Part shown: positions 16,325 to 25,036 of the stretch, piece by piece
How positions within the stretch are numbered: position 1 is the stretch's first letter
How the letters are laid out: each line of letters opens with the position of its first letter
Source: an uncultured Porphyromonas sp.
GTDB lineage: Bacteria > Bacteroidota > Bacteroidia > Bacteroidales > Porphyromonadaceae
DNA length: 40,895 bases
Direction of reading: 5' to 3'
NCBI GenBank assembly: GCA_900539155.1
Contig: UQBE01000014.1
Location: 1-40,895 of the forward strand
Program-made: the position numbers and the translations under genes
Notes under the pieces: generated by a model
The model's input: the letters and a program-made list of their open reading frames with translations, nothing else
What the model was told of the DNA's origin: nothing
The model's database searches: none

Positions 16325-17572
16325 TTATCCGAAGTTGTCGAAGTTAATCTGCTCAGGTGCGACACCGAGGTTGTCCAGCATCGTGATGGCTGCTGCCGAC
16401 ATGGGACCAGGTCCGCACATGTAATACTCGATGTCCTCGGGAGCCTCGTGGTCTTTGAGGTAGTTATCGTAGATGGCTTGGTGGATGAAACCAGTGAGTC
16501 CTGTCCAATTGTCCTCAGGCAGTGGTGCCGAGAGTGCAATGTGGAAAGAGAAGTTCGGGAACTCACGCTCGATGGCACGGAAGTCCTCTTCGTAGAAAAT
16601 CTCACTGCGTGAGCGAGCACCATACCAGAAGGAGACCTTGCGGGTCGTATGCTCCGTGAGGAAGAGGTGAAGTAACTGAGCGCGTAGTGGCGCCATCCCG
16701 GCACCACCTCCGATATAGAGCATCTCGGCATCGGAGTCCTCGTGGATGTGGAAGTCTCCGTAAGGACCACTCATCGTTACCTTGTCGCCAGGCTTGAGGC
16801 TGAAGATGTATGAGGAGGCAATGCCAGCGGGGACCTTCTGCCAAGTGTGAGTGACGCGGTCCATCGGCGGGGTGGCAATACGGACGTTGAGGGTGATGAT
16901 GTTACCCTCGGCGGGGTAGTTCGCCATAGAGTAAGCACGGACAGTCTCTTCGGTGTTCTTGGCTGTGAGGCTCCACATATTGAACTTATCCCAGTCGCTT
17001 CGGAACTGATCCTCGACCTCGTAGTCGCTATACTTGACCTCGTACTTGGGGATCTTGATCTGGGCGTAGCTACCGCTCTTGAAGTCCATGTGCTCGCCCT
17101 CGGGGAGCTTGACGACAAACTCCTTAATGAAGGTAGCTACATTCTTATTGGAGATAACTTCGCACTCCCACTCCTTGACGCCAAAGACGCTCTCAGGGAC
17201 GATCACCTTCAGATCTTCCTTGACTTTCGTCTGACAGCCGAGACGCCAATGTGCCATCTGCTCTTTGCGGGAGAAGAAGCCCTTCTCGGTAGCGAGGATC
17301 TCGCCACCACCCTCTACGACGCGACAGCGGCACTGGCCACAGCTACCGCCACCTCCACAAGCACTCGAGAGGAAGATACCTTGGCTCTGTAGTGTGCTGA
17401 GCAGGGTACCGCCCATCGGTACCTCTAGATCCTTGACATCATTGACATTGATGTGTACGTTGCCAGAGGGGATGAGCTTGCTCTTGGCTACAAGGAGTAC
17501 CACGACGAGGAGCAGTACGACCAAGAGGAAGACCGCTACACTCGATATTATTATTAAGGTCATTTGATCCAT
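16325..17572 (-). CDS. nqrF: Na+-translocating NADH:quinone reductase subunit F
   Basis: The 415-residue subunit has one N-terminal membrane helix (residues 5-29). A plant-type 2Fe-2S domain follows with Cys72, Cys78, Cys81 and Cys113 (SACGGGGSCGQC and GCQTK). The FAD domain carries RAYSMANYP and the NADH-binding part carries GGGAGMAPLRAQL and MCGPGPMS. It is the electron entry point: NADH is oxidised, and electrons pass through FAD and the 2Fe-2S cluster to the other subunits. It is the last gene of nqrABCDEF, 12 bases after nqrE. Confidence 0.97.
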   Translation of the reverse strand: MDQMTLIIISSVAVFLLVVLLLVVVLLVAKSKLIPSGNVHINVNDVKDLEVPMGGTLLSTLQSQGIFLSSACGGGGSCGQCRCRVVEGGGEILATEKGFFSRKEQMAHWRLGCQTKVKEDLKVIVPESVFGVKEWECEVISNKNVATFIKEFVVKLPEGEHMDFKSGSYAQIKIPKYEVKYSDYEVEDQFRSDWDKFNMWSLTAKNTEETVRAYSMANYPAEGNIITLNVRIATPPMDRVTHTWQKVPAGIASSYIFSLKPGDKVTMSGPYGDFHIHEDSDAEMLYIGGGAGMAPLRAQLLHLFLTEHTTRKVSFWYGARSRSEIFYEEDFRAIEREFPNFSFHIALSAPLPEDNWTGLTGFIHQAIYDNYLKDHEAPEDIEYYMCGPGPMSAAAITMLDNLGVAPEQINFDNFG

Positions 17573-17584
17573 ATCTGTGCGAGA

Positions 17585-18199
17585 TTAGAGATTGACACCC
17601 GAGAAGCTGAGGAATGCGATACCCATCAGACCGGTGACGATGAGCGTAATGCCAAATCCTCTCAGAGGCTTCGGTATATTACTATAGGCTAGTCGCTCGC
17701 GGATGGCTGCTAGTCCGACGATAGCTAGCATCCAGCCTATCCCAGAGCCGAAGCCGTAGACCGTAGCCATACCTGTGTTGATGAACTCACGCTGCTGCAT
17801 GAAGAGTGAACCACCGAGGATAGCACAGTTCACTGCGATGAGCGGAAGGAATATACCTAGCGAGTTATATAGTGAGGGACTGTACCGCTCGACAACCATC
17901 TCGACTAGCTGTGTAAACGAGGCGATGACGGCAATGAAGACGATAAGCGAGAGGAAGCTCAGATCGACTGAAGCGAACTCCGCCCCGAGCCACGACAGAG
18001 CACCCGCCTTAAAGACGTAGGTCTCTAGGAGGTAGTTGATCGGAAGCGTGCAGGTTAGGATGAAGGTAACCGCTAGCCCCAATCCCAGTGAGGTCTTGAC
18101 ATCTTTGGATACAGCTAGGTAAGAACACATACCTAGGTAGTAGGCAAAGATCATATTGTCAACAAAGATTGACTTGAAAAACAGACTTAGATAATCCAT
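17585..18199 (-). CDS. nqrE: Na+-translocating NADH:quinone reductase subunit E
   Basis: This 204-residue integral membrane protein has about six transmembrane helices. It has typical NqrE wording (FFKSIFVDNMIFAYYLGMCSYLAVSK and LGIFLPLIAVNCAILGGSLFMQQRE), including the helix cysteine that in this family helps bind an intramembrane iron-sulfur centre with NqrD. It forms part of the Na+ channel. It lies 51 bases after nqrD and 12 before nqrF. Confidence 0.96.
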   Translation of the reverse strand: MDYLSLFFKSIFVDNMIFAYYLGMCSYLAVSKDVKTSLGLGLAVTFILTCTLPINYLLETYVFKAGALSWLGAEFASVDLSFLSLIVFIAVIASFTQLVEMVVERYSPSLYNSLGIFLPLIAVNCAILGGSLFMQQREFINTGMATVYGFGSGIGWMLAIVGLAAIRERLAYSNIPKPLRGFGITLIVTGLMGIAFLSFSGVNL

Positions 18200-18250
18200 T
18201 GCTTAGACTTTATCTGTGAAGTGTGAGGTAGGTATATGGATAGGGGAGGA

Positions 18251-18874
18251 TTACTTCTCCTGAAGGTCCTTGAGTTTGCTACGCTGTATCCATACGATGC
18301 AGGCGAGGACGATGAGTGCCATCGGAGGCATAATCATCAAGCCGTGATTGACATAGCCCATATCGTAGAAGGACTGCGGGATAATCTGATACCCGAGTAG
18401 AGATCCTCTACCGAGTAGCTCGCGGACGAAGCCGATGATCACGAGTACCAGACCGTAGCCCAGTCCGTTGCCAATACCATCGAGGAAAGAGGCCTTCGGT
18501 CCGTGCGCCAAGGCAAATGCCTCCAGACGACCCATCAGAATACAGTTCGTAATAATCAGACCAATGTAGACAGACAGTTCCTTAGAGACATCGTAGACAT
18601 AGGCTTTGAGCACCTCGTTGACGATTGTCACTAGTGCAGCGACCACCACCAGCTGTACGATGATGCGGATACGATTGGGGATGGTATTACGCAGTAGCGA
18701 TATGATTACATTGGCAAATGCCACAACGACCGTCACCGACAGCGCCATTACAAGTGCAGGCTTGAGCTGAGCTGTGACCGCTAGAGCGGAGCATATACCG
18801 AGCACCTGTACGGTGACTGGGTTATTTTTATTGAGAGGCCCTAGGAGCACCTCTTTATTACTTATCTTACTCAT
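18251..18874 (-). CDS. nqrD: Na+-translocating NADH:quinone reductase subunit D
   Basis: This 207-residue membrane protein has about six helices. Family segments include NNPVTVQVLGICSALAVT near the N-terminus and SVYIGLIITNCILMGRLEAF in the middle. It is homologous to NqrE in inverted membrane topology and forms the pseudo-twofold Na+ pathway with it. It lies 22 bases after nqrC. Confidence 0.96.
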   Translation of the reverse strand: MSKISNKEVLLGPLNKNNPVTVQVLGICSALAVTAQLKPALVMALSVTVVVAFANVIISLLRNTIPNRIRIIVQLVVVAALVTIVNEVLKAYVYDVSKELSVYIGLIITNCILMGRLEAFALAHGPKASFLDGIGNGLGYGLVLVIIGFVRELLGRGSLLGYQIIPQSFYDMGYVNHGLMIMPPMALIVLACIVWIQRSKLKDLQEK

Positions 18875-18896
18875 AGCTTAGATTACTCTCTCTTGA

Positions 18897-19646
18897 TTAT
18901 TCTGCTGCTACTGCTTGAGTACCACGTATCTGCTCGATGTAGGGAAGGTACTCGTGGATAGAGCTCCAGAGCATGTTGTTGACACCTTTGCTCGTGAGCG
19001 TACCGCCGGAGATGCCATCGACGTAGTCCTGGTCGGCAAGTGTCCGACCATGCTTGACTACTGCGATAGACTTAAACTGGTCGTCACGGTAGAGCTGTTT
19101 GTCAATGAATTCTTTTGAGAAGTGCTTCGTAGCAATCTCAGCGCCCAGTCCAGGTGTCTCGCCAGCATGCGAGAAGTCAGTTCCGTAGACTGTCGAGCCG
19201 TCTGCCCGAACTGCTAGGTAGCCCCAGATTGCGCCCCACAGTCCAGCACCATCCATGGGGAAGATGTAGAGCTGCTGCCCCTCGACCTCTGCCACATAGA
19301 CGGGGAGTCCGAGTGAAGGGTCTTGCTGACGTAGCTTAAACTGATTGGCCGTGTTCATCTGGAAAGCCTCATTCTGCGCGATCTGATCCCCCTCAAAGGT
19401 GGCAATCACTTCGCCCTGACCATTGACCAGTAGCTCCTGCTTGATAACCTTCGTGTAGGTGGGGATGACTTGATCTTTTGTAGGCTCTAGGTGCACGGCA
19501 CGTAGGATTTGCTGCATTTTGTCGATGCGCTCATTCTCCTCTTGTGGCTTGCGTAGTGCCACGGCAGTGAGAGCTAGAGCTATTGCGACTACGACCACCA
19601 TAATGGCTGCGTAGAGGATCGTGTAGGTATTACTATCTCTATTCAT
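18897..19646 (-). CDS. nqrC: Na+-translocating NADH:quinone reductase subunit C
   Basis: This 249-residue protein has one N-terminal membrane helix and a periplasmic FMN-binding domain. The flavinylation motif is SGGTLTS (Thr216), where many homologues have SGAT; the threonine that would carry covalent FMN is kept. The ATG at 19646 is chosen over a TTG at 19664 that would overlap the nqrB stop. It lies 14 bases after nqrB. FMN attachment normally needs ApbE, which is not in this window. Confidence 0.95.
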   Translation of the reverse strand: MNRDSNTYTILYAAIMVVVVAIALALTAVALRKPQEENERIDKMQQILRAVHLEPTKDQVIPTYTKVIKQELLVNGQGEVIATFEGDQIAQNEAFQMNTANQFKLRQQDPSLGLPVYVAEVEGQQLYIFPMDGAGLWGAIWGYLAVRADGSTVYGTDFSHAGETPGLGAEIATKHFSKEFIDKQLYRDDQFKSIAVVKHGRTLADQDYVDGISGGTLTSKGVNNMLWSSIHEYLPYIEQIRGTQAVAAE

Positions 19647-19660
19647 AGTCGTAAGGAAGA

Positions 19661-20884
19661 TCAATGTTTAGCTGCCGTTGCCCAGCGCTTCTTGCGCTTG
19701 GCGACGTTTTTGTTTACTACCACATAGTCGATGAGCGGTGCGAAGACGTTCATCAGTAGGATAGCGAGCATCATACCCTCTGGATAACCAGGATTGAGGA
19801 CACGTATGAAGACGCACATGACACCTACTAGGAGACCGTAGATCCACTTGCCCGTCTCCGTGCGTGCTGAGGTGACTGGGTCGGTCGCCATAAAGACAAG
19901 ACCGAAGGCAAAGCCACCGTAGAGCAGATGATGCGCTACGTCGAGCTGCATGGCAGCGGTTGTGCCGATAGCGTTGAAGAGGAGCGTCATCAGTGCGGCT
20001 CCCACGACACCACTCACGATAATCTTGTAGCTTGCCACGCCAGTCCATACCAGTAGGATAGCACCTAGTAGGATAGCAAAGGTCGAGACCTCACCGACAC
20101 TACCTGGGATAAATCCCCAGAAAGCATCCCACAGTGAGGAGGGCTCACCGAGCGTATTCACAATCGTGGGGAGCGTATCGCCAGCCGTCGCCACCTGACC
20201 CAAAGGGGTAGCCCCTGAGAAGCCATCGACAGCGGCGGTAGCCATATCGCCACCACCACCGAAGCCGAAGATAGGCTCCGTGCGAACGAACACTTTGTCG
20301 CCCGTCATCGCAGCTGGATAGGCAAAGAAGAGGATAGCACGGGTCACCAGTGCCACGTTGAAGACGTTGTAGCCCGTACCGCCGAAGACCTCCTTGGCGA
20401 AGATGACCGACATAGCGACTGCGACGGCAATCATCCAGAGCGGAGTCTCGATAGGGACAATCATCGGGATTAGCATACCTGTCACGAGGTAGCCCTCCTG
20501 AATCTCTTCATGCTTCCACTGAGCTACGGTGAACTCAATACCCAGTCCCACTACATAGGAGACCACAATCTTGGGCAGTACTGCTAGGAAGCCAAACCAA
20601 AACATCGACCAGAAGCCCGCAGTCTGTCCGATAGCGATGTAGTGCTGTAATCCCACGTTGTACATACCGAAGAGCAGAGCTGGCACTAGTGCTAGCACCA
20701 CCGTACTCATGACACGCTTACTATCTATAGCATCGTGTACATGCACCCCGCCCCGTGGAGCTGCCGTCGTGTGCGGCACGTAGAGGAATGTCTCAAACCC
20801 ATCAAAGAGCGAGTGAAACGCATGCAGCTTACCCCCAGGTTCAAACTGAGAGCGACGCTTGTTGAATCTATCTTTTAGTGACAT
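19661..20884 (-). CDS. nqrB: Na+-translocating NADH:quinone reductase subunit B
   Basis: This 407-residue protein has about ten transmembrane helices. It contains the SGATPLGQ motif (Thr226) for covalent FMN and the family segments VFNVALVTRAILFFAYP and GGFAFGLVFMATDPVTSA. It carries riboflavin and FMN cofactors and is a central part of the electron path and quinone site. The N-terminal ~50 residues are cytoplasmic. A 70-base gap with a hairpin separates it from nqrA. Confidence 0.97.
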   Translation of the reverse strand: MSLKDRFNKRRSQFEPGGKLHAFHSLFDGFETFLYVPHTTAAPRGGVHVHDAIDSKRVMSTVVLALVPALLFGMYNVGLQHYIAIGQTAGFWSMFWFGFLAVLPKIVVSYVVGLGIEFTVAQWKHEEIQEGYLVTGMLIPMIVPIETPLWMIAVAVAMSVIFAKEVFGGTGYNVFNVALVTRAILFFAYPAAMTGDKVFVRTEPIFGFGGGGDMATAAVDGFSGATPLGQVATAGDTLPTIVNTLGEPSSLWDAFWGFIPGSVGEVSTFAILLGAILLVWTGVASYKIIVSGVVGAALMTLLFNAIGTTAAMQLDVAHHLLYGGFAFGLVFMATDPVTSARTETGKWIYGLLVGVMCVFIRVLNPGYPEGMMLAILLMNVFAPLIDYVVVNKNVAKRKKRWATAAKH

Positions 20885-20905
20885 ATAATATAGTAGTCAT
20901 AGTCC

Positions 20906-20950
20906 ATAGCCTTACGGAGACGGAGCCTCTCAGCTCCTCCGTGAGGCTAT
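20906..20950 (+). terminator. Hairpin with T run between nqrA and nqrB, pointing against the operon
   Basis: ATAGCCTTACGGAG (20906-20919) pairs with CTCCGTGAGGCTAT (20937-20950), with one G-T wobble in + orientation, and is followed by seven T residues on the + strand. For nqr mRNA (- strand) it is only an intercistronic stem-loop with an A run ahead of it. Confidence 0.55.
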
Positions 20951-20954
20951 TTTT

Positions 20955-22307
20955 TTAGTTCATCTCCTTATATAGTAGGTCTAGACCTTGACGCACGATG
21001 CGCTGCAGCTCCATCTTGGAGGTGTCGACGAACTCACACAGGGCAAAGTCCTCGGGAGCGACCTCGTAGATACCTAGAGCCTCCATCTTGTCTATGTCAA
21101 AGGCTATAATCGCCTTCAGCAGATACTCCGCATGGATGTCCAGTGGGAAGACGCTCTGTAGCTCGTGACTCATAATCATCGCCCGCTGACCGCCCTTGAT
21201 ACGTGCATCTAGCGTGTAGCGCTTACGCGGCATCAACCAGCTCAGATAGGTGCGACTCTGACTGAAGTCTCCTAGACGAGGCATCGCCCAGCCTAGTAGC
21301 TCGTCACGATCTGAGCCATCTGGGATGACGGTAATCTGGTCGCAACTCATCGGGAGGAAGGGACGCTCCTCCGTCAGCTGCGTACCCGTCAGCACGTCAC
21401 CCGCGATGATACGTGTCTTACACCCCTCCTGTGCTAGCTTTCCTAAGGACTCTAGGCGACAGCCTGGCAGTAGGTCTAGATAACCATGCTCTGCAGCGTG
21501 ACTACCCGTGACAGCTATGCGACGAGTGTAGTCCACATGTCCCGTCCTCAGGAGGCGACCAATGAGTGCCACATCCGTAGCGCGTAGCGTCCAGACCGTC
21601 TCACCCTTATTAATAGGTGCTATGTGGTTAATCATGACACCCGCATTGCCAGCAGGGTGTGGTCCTCGTACCTCTACGCGTACCACCTCTGCGGGTAGCG
21701 TCAGTGGGCAGTCGTGTGCGACAGCTACGTAGACACTCCCTGCAGTCAGTCTGGCCAGAGCGCGTAGCCCTAGGCGTAGCTCCTCCTCTCGTCCCTCTAG
21801 GAGATAGTCTATCTCGGGGGCTAGTGGAGCCGTCAGATGGGCTGTGACAAATATATCTCGAGGAGCTATCGTAGGATCAGCAAGGCGGTCGTAGGGTCTC
21901 TGACGGATGAGCGTCCAGAGGCCTGACTGTAGGAGCAGCGATTGTAGCTGACTCGCCTCACCGTCGAGGAGACCCTCCACGGCGTAAGTGCGCTGCACCT
22001 GTACCTCATCTGGGCGTATCTCTACGCTCATTATCTTACGCTTGGCACCACGATTGATGGCGACCAGCTCACCACTCACGGGAGCTGTGACCCATACCTC
22101 GGGATGCTGCTTGTCGTAGAGGACAGGATCTCCCGCCTCCACGTGGTCTCCCACATGCACCTTCATCTTGGGAGTCAGCCCTGGCAGGTCATCGGGGACC
22201 CACGCATAGGTCGACGTTCCGCCAGAAGGTGTGGACAGGAGGGTGCGGGGCGCGGACCCTTGGAGTTTGAGATCCAAGCCTCGCTTGACAGTTATCGTTC
22301 TTGCCAT
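20955..22307 (-). CDS. nqrA: Na+-translocating NADH:quinone reductase subunit A
   Basis: The 450-residue cytoplasmic subunit begins ITVKRGLDLKLQGSAP and contains the biotinyl/RnfC-like segment with MKVHVGDHVEAGDPVLYDK and VTAPVSGELVAINRGAKRK. It also has HPAGNAGVMINHIAPINKGETVW and ends in the usual EFVDTSKMELQRIVRQGLD. It is the first gene of nqrABCDEF, the primary sodium pump that couples NADH oxidation to Na+ export. It is transcribed away from the DUF2130 gene. Confidence 0.96.
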   Translation of the reverse strand: MARTITVKRGLDLKLQGSAPRTLLSTPSGGTSTYAWVPDDLPGLTPKMKVHVGDHVEAGDPVLYDKQHPEVWVTAPVSGELVAINRGAKRKIMSVEIRPDEVQVQRTYAVEGLLDGEASQLQSLLLQSGLWTLIRQRPYDRLADPTIAPRDIFVTAHLTAPLAPEIDYLLEGREEELRLGLRALARLTAGSVYVAVAHDCPLTLPAEVVRVEVRGPHPAGNAGVMINHIAPINKGETVWTLRATDVALIGRLLRTGHVDYTRRIAVTGSHAAEHGYLDLLPGCRLESLGKLAQEGCKTRIIAGDVLTGTQLTEERPFLPMSCDQITVIPDGSDRDELLGWAMPRLGDFSQSRTYLSWLMPRKRYTLDARIKGGQRAMIMSHELQSVFPLDIHAEYLLKAIIAFDIDKMEALGIYEVAPEDFALCEFVDTSKMELQRIVRQGLDLLYKEMN

Positions 22308-22341
22308 GACGATCTCTCTTTAAAGAATCTAACAGTACCTG

Positions 22342-22349
22342 CAAAAGTA
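22342..22349 (-). promoter_or_regulatory. -7 box of the nqr operon
   Basis: On the - strand TACTTTTG matches TAnnTTTG, 34 bases before the nqrA ATG. The -33 region is not clear. The rest of 22350-22497 holds only a C-rich stretch and no gene. Confidence 0.45.
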
Positions 22350-22497
22350 CTCATTTTATTTCGTACTACCGCATATTCGGTACATCTCACCCCCGCAGGG
22401 TACTCTGTCGAGCACCTGAGACCTAGCTGTAACCCGCATCAGGACGCACCTCCCCCCCCACACACAAGTCTCTTCTCTCCCCGCTACCCTCCGACTC

Positions 22498-22543
22498 CCT
22501 CCTTTTTTCGAATATCCACGTGGGAATCCGTTTCCCCCGACAC
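22498..22543 (+). repeat. Deletion remnant of the CCACGTGG element
   Basis: The sequence joins the left end of the 211-bp element (CCCTCC, T run, CGAATATCCACGTGGG) directly to its right end (AATCCGTTT, CCCCCGACA). About 165 internal bases are missing. It retains one CCACGTGG at 22516-22523. Confidence 0.75.
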
Positions 22544-22600
22544 AGCCCTCCTCCGTGACGATGGCGCAAGGCACGGCTCTAAGCTCTGAATAATAAAGAG

Positions 22601-22608
22601 TATCTTTG
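22601..22608 (+). promoter_or_regulatory. -7 box of the DUF2130 gene
   Basis: TATCTTTG matches TAnnTTTG, 37 bases before the ATG. The preceding AAGAG is the same as upstream of the M48 gene. No clear -33. Confidence 0.5.
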
Positions 22609-22645
22609 TCCTGATTATTGCTCCCTTTAGAACAGAGATAGACCT

Positions 22646-23965
22646 ATGCATGAATTGATTTGCCCCAACTGTAGGAAACCTTTTACCATCGATGAGGACG
22701 GCTATGCACAGCTCTTAGAGCAGGTGCGTGGCAAGGCCTTTGACAAGGCGGTCGCTGAGCGTATGGCAATCCTCGAGGAGCAGCACAAGCAGGCCCAGCA
22801 GCTCGCCGTGGCCGAGGCTGAGGCTACACTCAAGGCTGAGCTGGCACGGCGAGACACCCAACTAGCTCAGCTCCAGAGCCGTCTGGAGGCTGTGGGAGAG
22901 CAGAGCCAGGCGCAACTACAACTAGCTCTCGCTACCAAGGAGCAGACCATCACCGAGCTACATGCTAAGCTGGCGCAACAGGAAAGCCTGCGAGACAATG
23001 AGCGACTAAAAAGTCAAGCCGAGAGCAAGGAGCGACTACAAGCTAAGGAGCAACTGATTACCGAGCTACGGTCGCAGGTAGAGCTGCAGGGGAAAGAGGC
23101 GCAGCTAGAGGTCAAGAAACTGCAAGAGCAGCACCAGCTAGAGAAGAAGATGCTAGAGCGAGAGGTGGACTTTTACAGGGATCTCAAGACCCGCATGTCC
23201 ACCAAGATGCTGGGCGAAACGCTCGAACAGCACTGCGCCTTGGAGTTTGAGCAACGACTGAGAGCGTTCTTTCCTCGGGCTTACTTTGAGAAAGACAATG
23301 ACGTGGTCGGAGGGACGAAGGGGGACTTCATCTTTCGGGACTATGCAGAGGACGGGACGACGGAGTATATCTCTATCATGTTTGAGATGAAAAACGAGGC
23401 AGACACGACCGCCACAAAGCATCGCAACGAGGACTTCCTCAAGAAGCTCGATGAGGATAGGCGCAAGAAGGGGTGCGAGTATGCGATTCTGGTGTCGCTC
23501 CTCGAGGCAGACAGCGAGCTATACAACGGAGGTATCGTGGACAAGTCGCACCTCTACGAGAAGATGTATGTGATCCGTCCACAGTTTTTTGTACCTATGA
23601 TTACGCTCCTCGTCTCAGCATCGCGCAAGAGTATCGACCTCAAGCAGCAACTTCTGGAGGCACAGCAACAGTCTATTGACATTACACACTTTGAGGAGGA
23701 CATAGAGGATTTTAAGGAGCGCTTCGGTCGCAACTTTAGGATTGCCAGTCAGAAGTTTCAAAGTGCCATCAACGAGATTGACAACTCCATCAAGCATCTG
23801 CAGAAGATTAAGGAGAACCTAATCGGCAGTGAGAGCCATCTCCGCTTAGCTAAGGACAAGGCTGAGGGGCTTACCATACGCAAGCTCACCTACAAGAATC
23901 CGACGATGCAGGCTAAGTTCAAGGAGCTCAAGGCACAGCAAGCACTGGATGAGTCGCAAGAGTAG
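22646..23965 (+). CDS. DUF2130 domain protein (coiled coil plus nuclease-like core)
   Basis: This 439-residue protein starts with a CPNC zinc-ribbon-like knuckle (residues 6-9). A long Gln/Glu/Lys-rich coiled coil follows (about 25-180), then the conserved DUF2130 core (about 185-330). The core includes GTKGDFIFRD, SIMFEMKNEAD, KHRNEDFLKKLDEDR and CEYAILVSLLEADSELYNGG. The order GD-hydrophobic-FEMKN resembles a PD-(D/E)XK nuclease centre, but this is my inference; the family's function is not established. A second helical stretch ends the protein. It has its own promoter and is bracketed by a remnant of the CCACGTGG element upstream and a TIR hairpin downstream. Confidence 0.85.
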   Translation: MHELICPNCRKPFTIDEDGYAQLLEQVRGKAFDKAVAERMAILEEQHKQAQQLAVAEAEATLKAELARRDTQLAQLQSRLEAVGEQSQAQLQLALATKEQTITELHAKLAQQESLRDNERLKSQAESKERLQAKEQLITELRSQVELQGKEAQLEVKKLQEQHQLEKKMLEREVDFYRDLKTRMSTKMLGETLEQHCALEFEQRLRAFFPRAYFEKDNDVVGGTKGDFIFRDYAEDGTTEYISIMFEMKNEADTTATKHRNEDFLKKLDEDRRKKGCEYAILVSLLEADSELYNGGIVDKSHLYEKMYVIRPQFFVPMITLLVSASRKSIDLKQQLLEAQQQSIDITHFEEDIEDFKERFGRNFRIASQKFQSAINEIDNSIKHLQKIKENLIGSESHLRLAKDKAEGLTIRKLTYKNPTMQAKFKELKAQQALDESQE

Positions 23966-23999
23966 CGCGAGGAGCACACATTTTTCACACACCCCCCAT

Positions 24000-24030
24000 A
24001 TGAGACTGTTGCAAAAGTCAACAGTCTCAT
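24000..24030 (+). repeat. Solo TIR hairpin of the 179-bp element
   Basis: ATGAGACTGTTG/CAACAGTCTCAT with a 7-base loop is a perfect inverted repeat identical to the end hairpin of the 179-bp element at 30858. It is 35 bases after DUF2130 and could end its transcript, though no T run follows. Confidence 0.75.
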
Positions 24031-24038
24031 ATAGCGCG

Positions 24039-24072
24039 AAGGCACCTGCCCCCAACGAGGAGCAGATGCCTT
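24039..24072 (-). terminator. Hairpin after the second DUF6263-like gene
   Basis: AAGGCACCTGC (24039-24049) pairs with GCAGATGCCTT (24062-24072); the single mismatch is a wobble in - orientation. It lies 62 bases past the stop at 24134 in a convergent gap. No T run follows, so termination is uncertain. Confidence 0.4.
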
Positions 24073-24133
24073 CCTTATTATATAGGTATGTACGCCACGA
24101 GGGGCGTTGATGCCCGCAGCGTGTGGCGCAGCG

Positions 24134-24934
24134 TTAGAGTAGGCGGATTGAGGAGATCGCGTTTGAGGAGACCTCTGCCTGGACTCCCTGCACGTTGCCA
24201 CTACCCTTGAGAGCCATCGTATCGAATGTGTTCCTTACCATACCCGTCTTGCGGTCTAGGACGATGTCTTTTATGCTATTGCCCTCGATGACCAAGCCCT
24301 CTACCGTGGCAGTCGTCTTACCATTAGCACGGAGCGTATAGTCTGTATCAGATACAGCTACCAGTGTGATGACACCCTCGTACTGCGTATCGGCATTCTC
24401 CCCTGCGAAGAGCGGACTATTGACCGTGAAGGACTCACCTGGTGCTATCGGCTCTGCGGGGAAGAATGAAGGAAACATCGACATAGAGAGAGCACCCTTC
24501 TTGACTAGGTCATCCACGAGTTCTCCCTCAGGCTCGCTTAGAAGCTTAAACTTAGTGTCCACCCACTGAGTAACCTTCTGATTGACCATCTTACGTAGCT
24601 GGCTGGTTGCCTCGTCCTTAGCGTCTGAGTCTGTATCCAGATTCATCTCTTGTCCCATAGAGCTGGTAGAGACTTGCATGCGATCGAGATTGGTCTCCAT
24701 CAGGTAGTTTCCATCCTTGACGTCCAGTACCTTATAGGTGTAGGTGAGAGTTTGGGCTTGCTTGATCTCCATCTGCTGACCCATCATAGAGATGGTCATA
24801 GGATAGTTGAGCGTCATCTGATAGGTGAAGGTCTGCCCCTTCTCCAGGTTCAGACGCAGATCATACTTCTCCTGTGCGAAGACAGAGGTCATCACTCCGA
24901 GTAGGAGTAGCGCGTGTAGAATAAACTTCTTCAT
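24134..24934 (-). CDS. Exported DUF6263-like protein, paralogue 2
   Basis: This 266-residue protein has a cleavable signal peptide (ending SVFAQ) and a beta-rich body with LRLNLEKGQTFTYQMT, ISMMGQQMEIKQAQT and VLDRKTGMVRNTF. It is about three-quarters identical to the gene at 25037-25837 and of equal length, so the two arose by tandem duplication. I relate both to a Bacteroidetes family annotated DUF6263, from memory. It probably lies in the periplasm or on the outer membrane; its function is unknown. It is the last gene of the nusB-to-DUF6263 run. Confidence 0.75.
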   Translation of the reverse strand: MKKFILHALLLLGVMTSVFAQEKYDLRLNLEKGQTFTYQMTLNYPMTISMMGQQMEIKQAQTLTYTYKVLDVKDGNYLMETNLDRMQVSTSSMGQEMNLDTDSDAKDEATSQLRKMVNQKVTQWVDTKFKLLSEPEGELVDDLVKKGALSMSMFPSFFPAEPIAPGESFTVNSPLFAGENADTQYEGVITLVAVSDTDYTLRANGKTTATVEGLVIEGNSIKDIVLDRKTGMVRNTFDTMALKGSGNVQGVQAEVSSNAISSIRLL

Positions 24935-25036
24935 CGCGTTTGAGTGTGGATTGTCTATGACTGTTTAACGTTGCGTACACAGTATGCCCTATACAAACCT
25001 TCTTAGGATACGGCTAGTGGGCATTATACAGAAGCG

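Noticed and set aside
22104..22589. Possible 161-residue + strand gene
   Set aside because: It runs antisense through nqrA, its promoter and a repeat remnant, and its composition is Pro/His/Ser-rich as in shadow frames.
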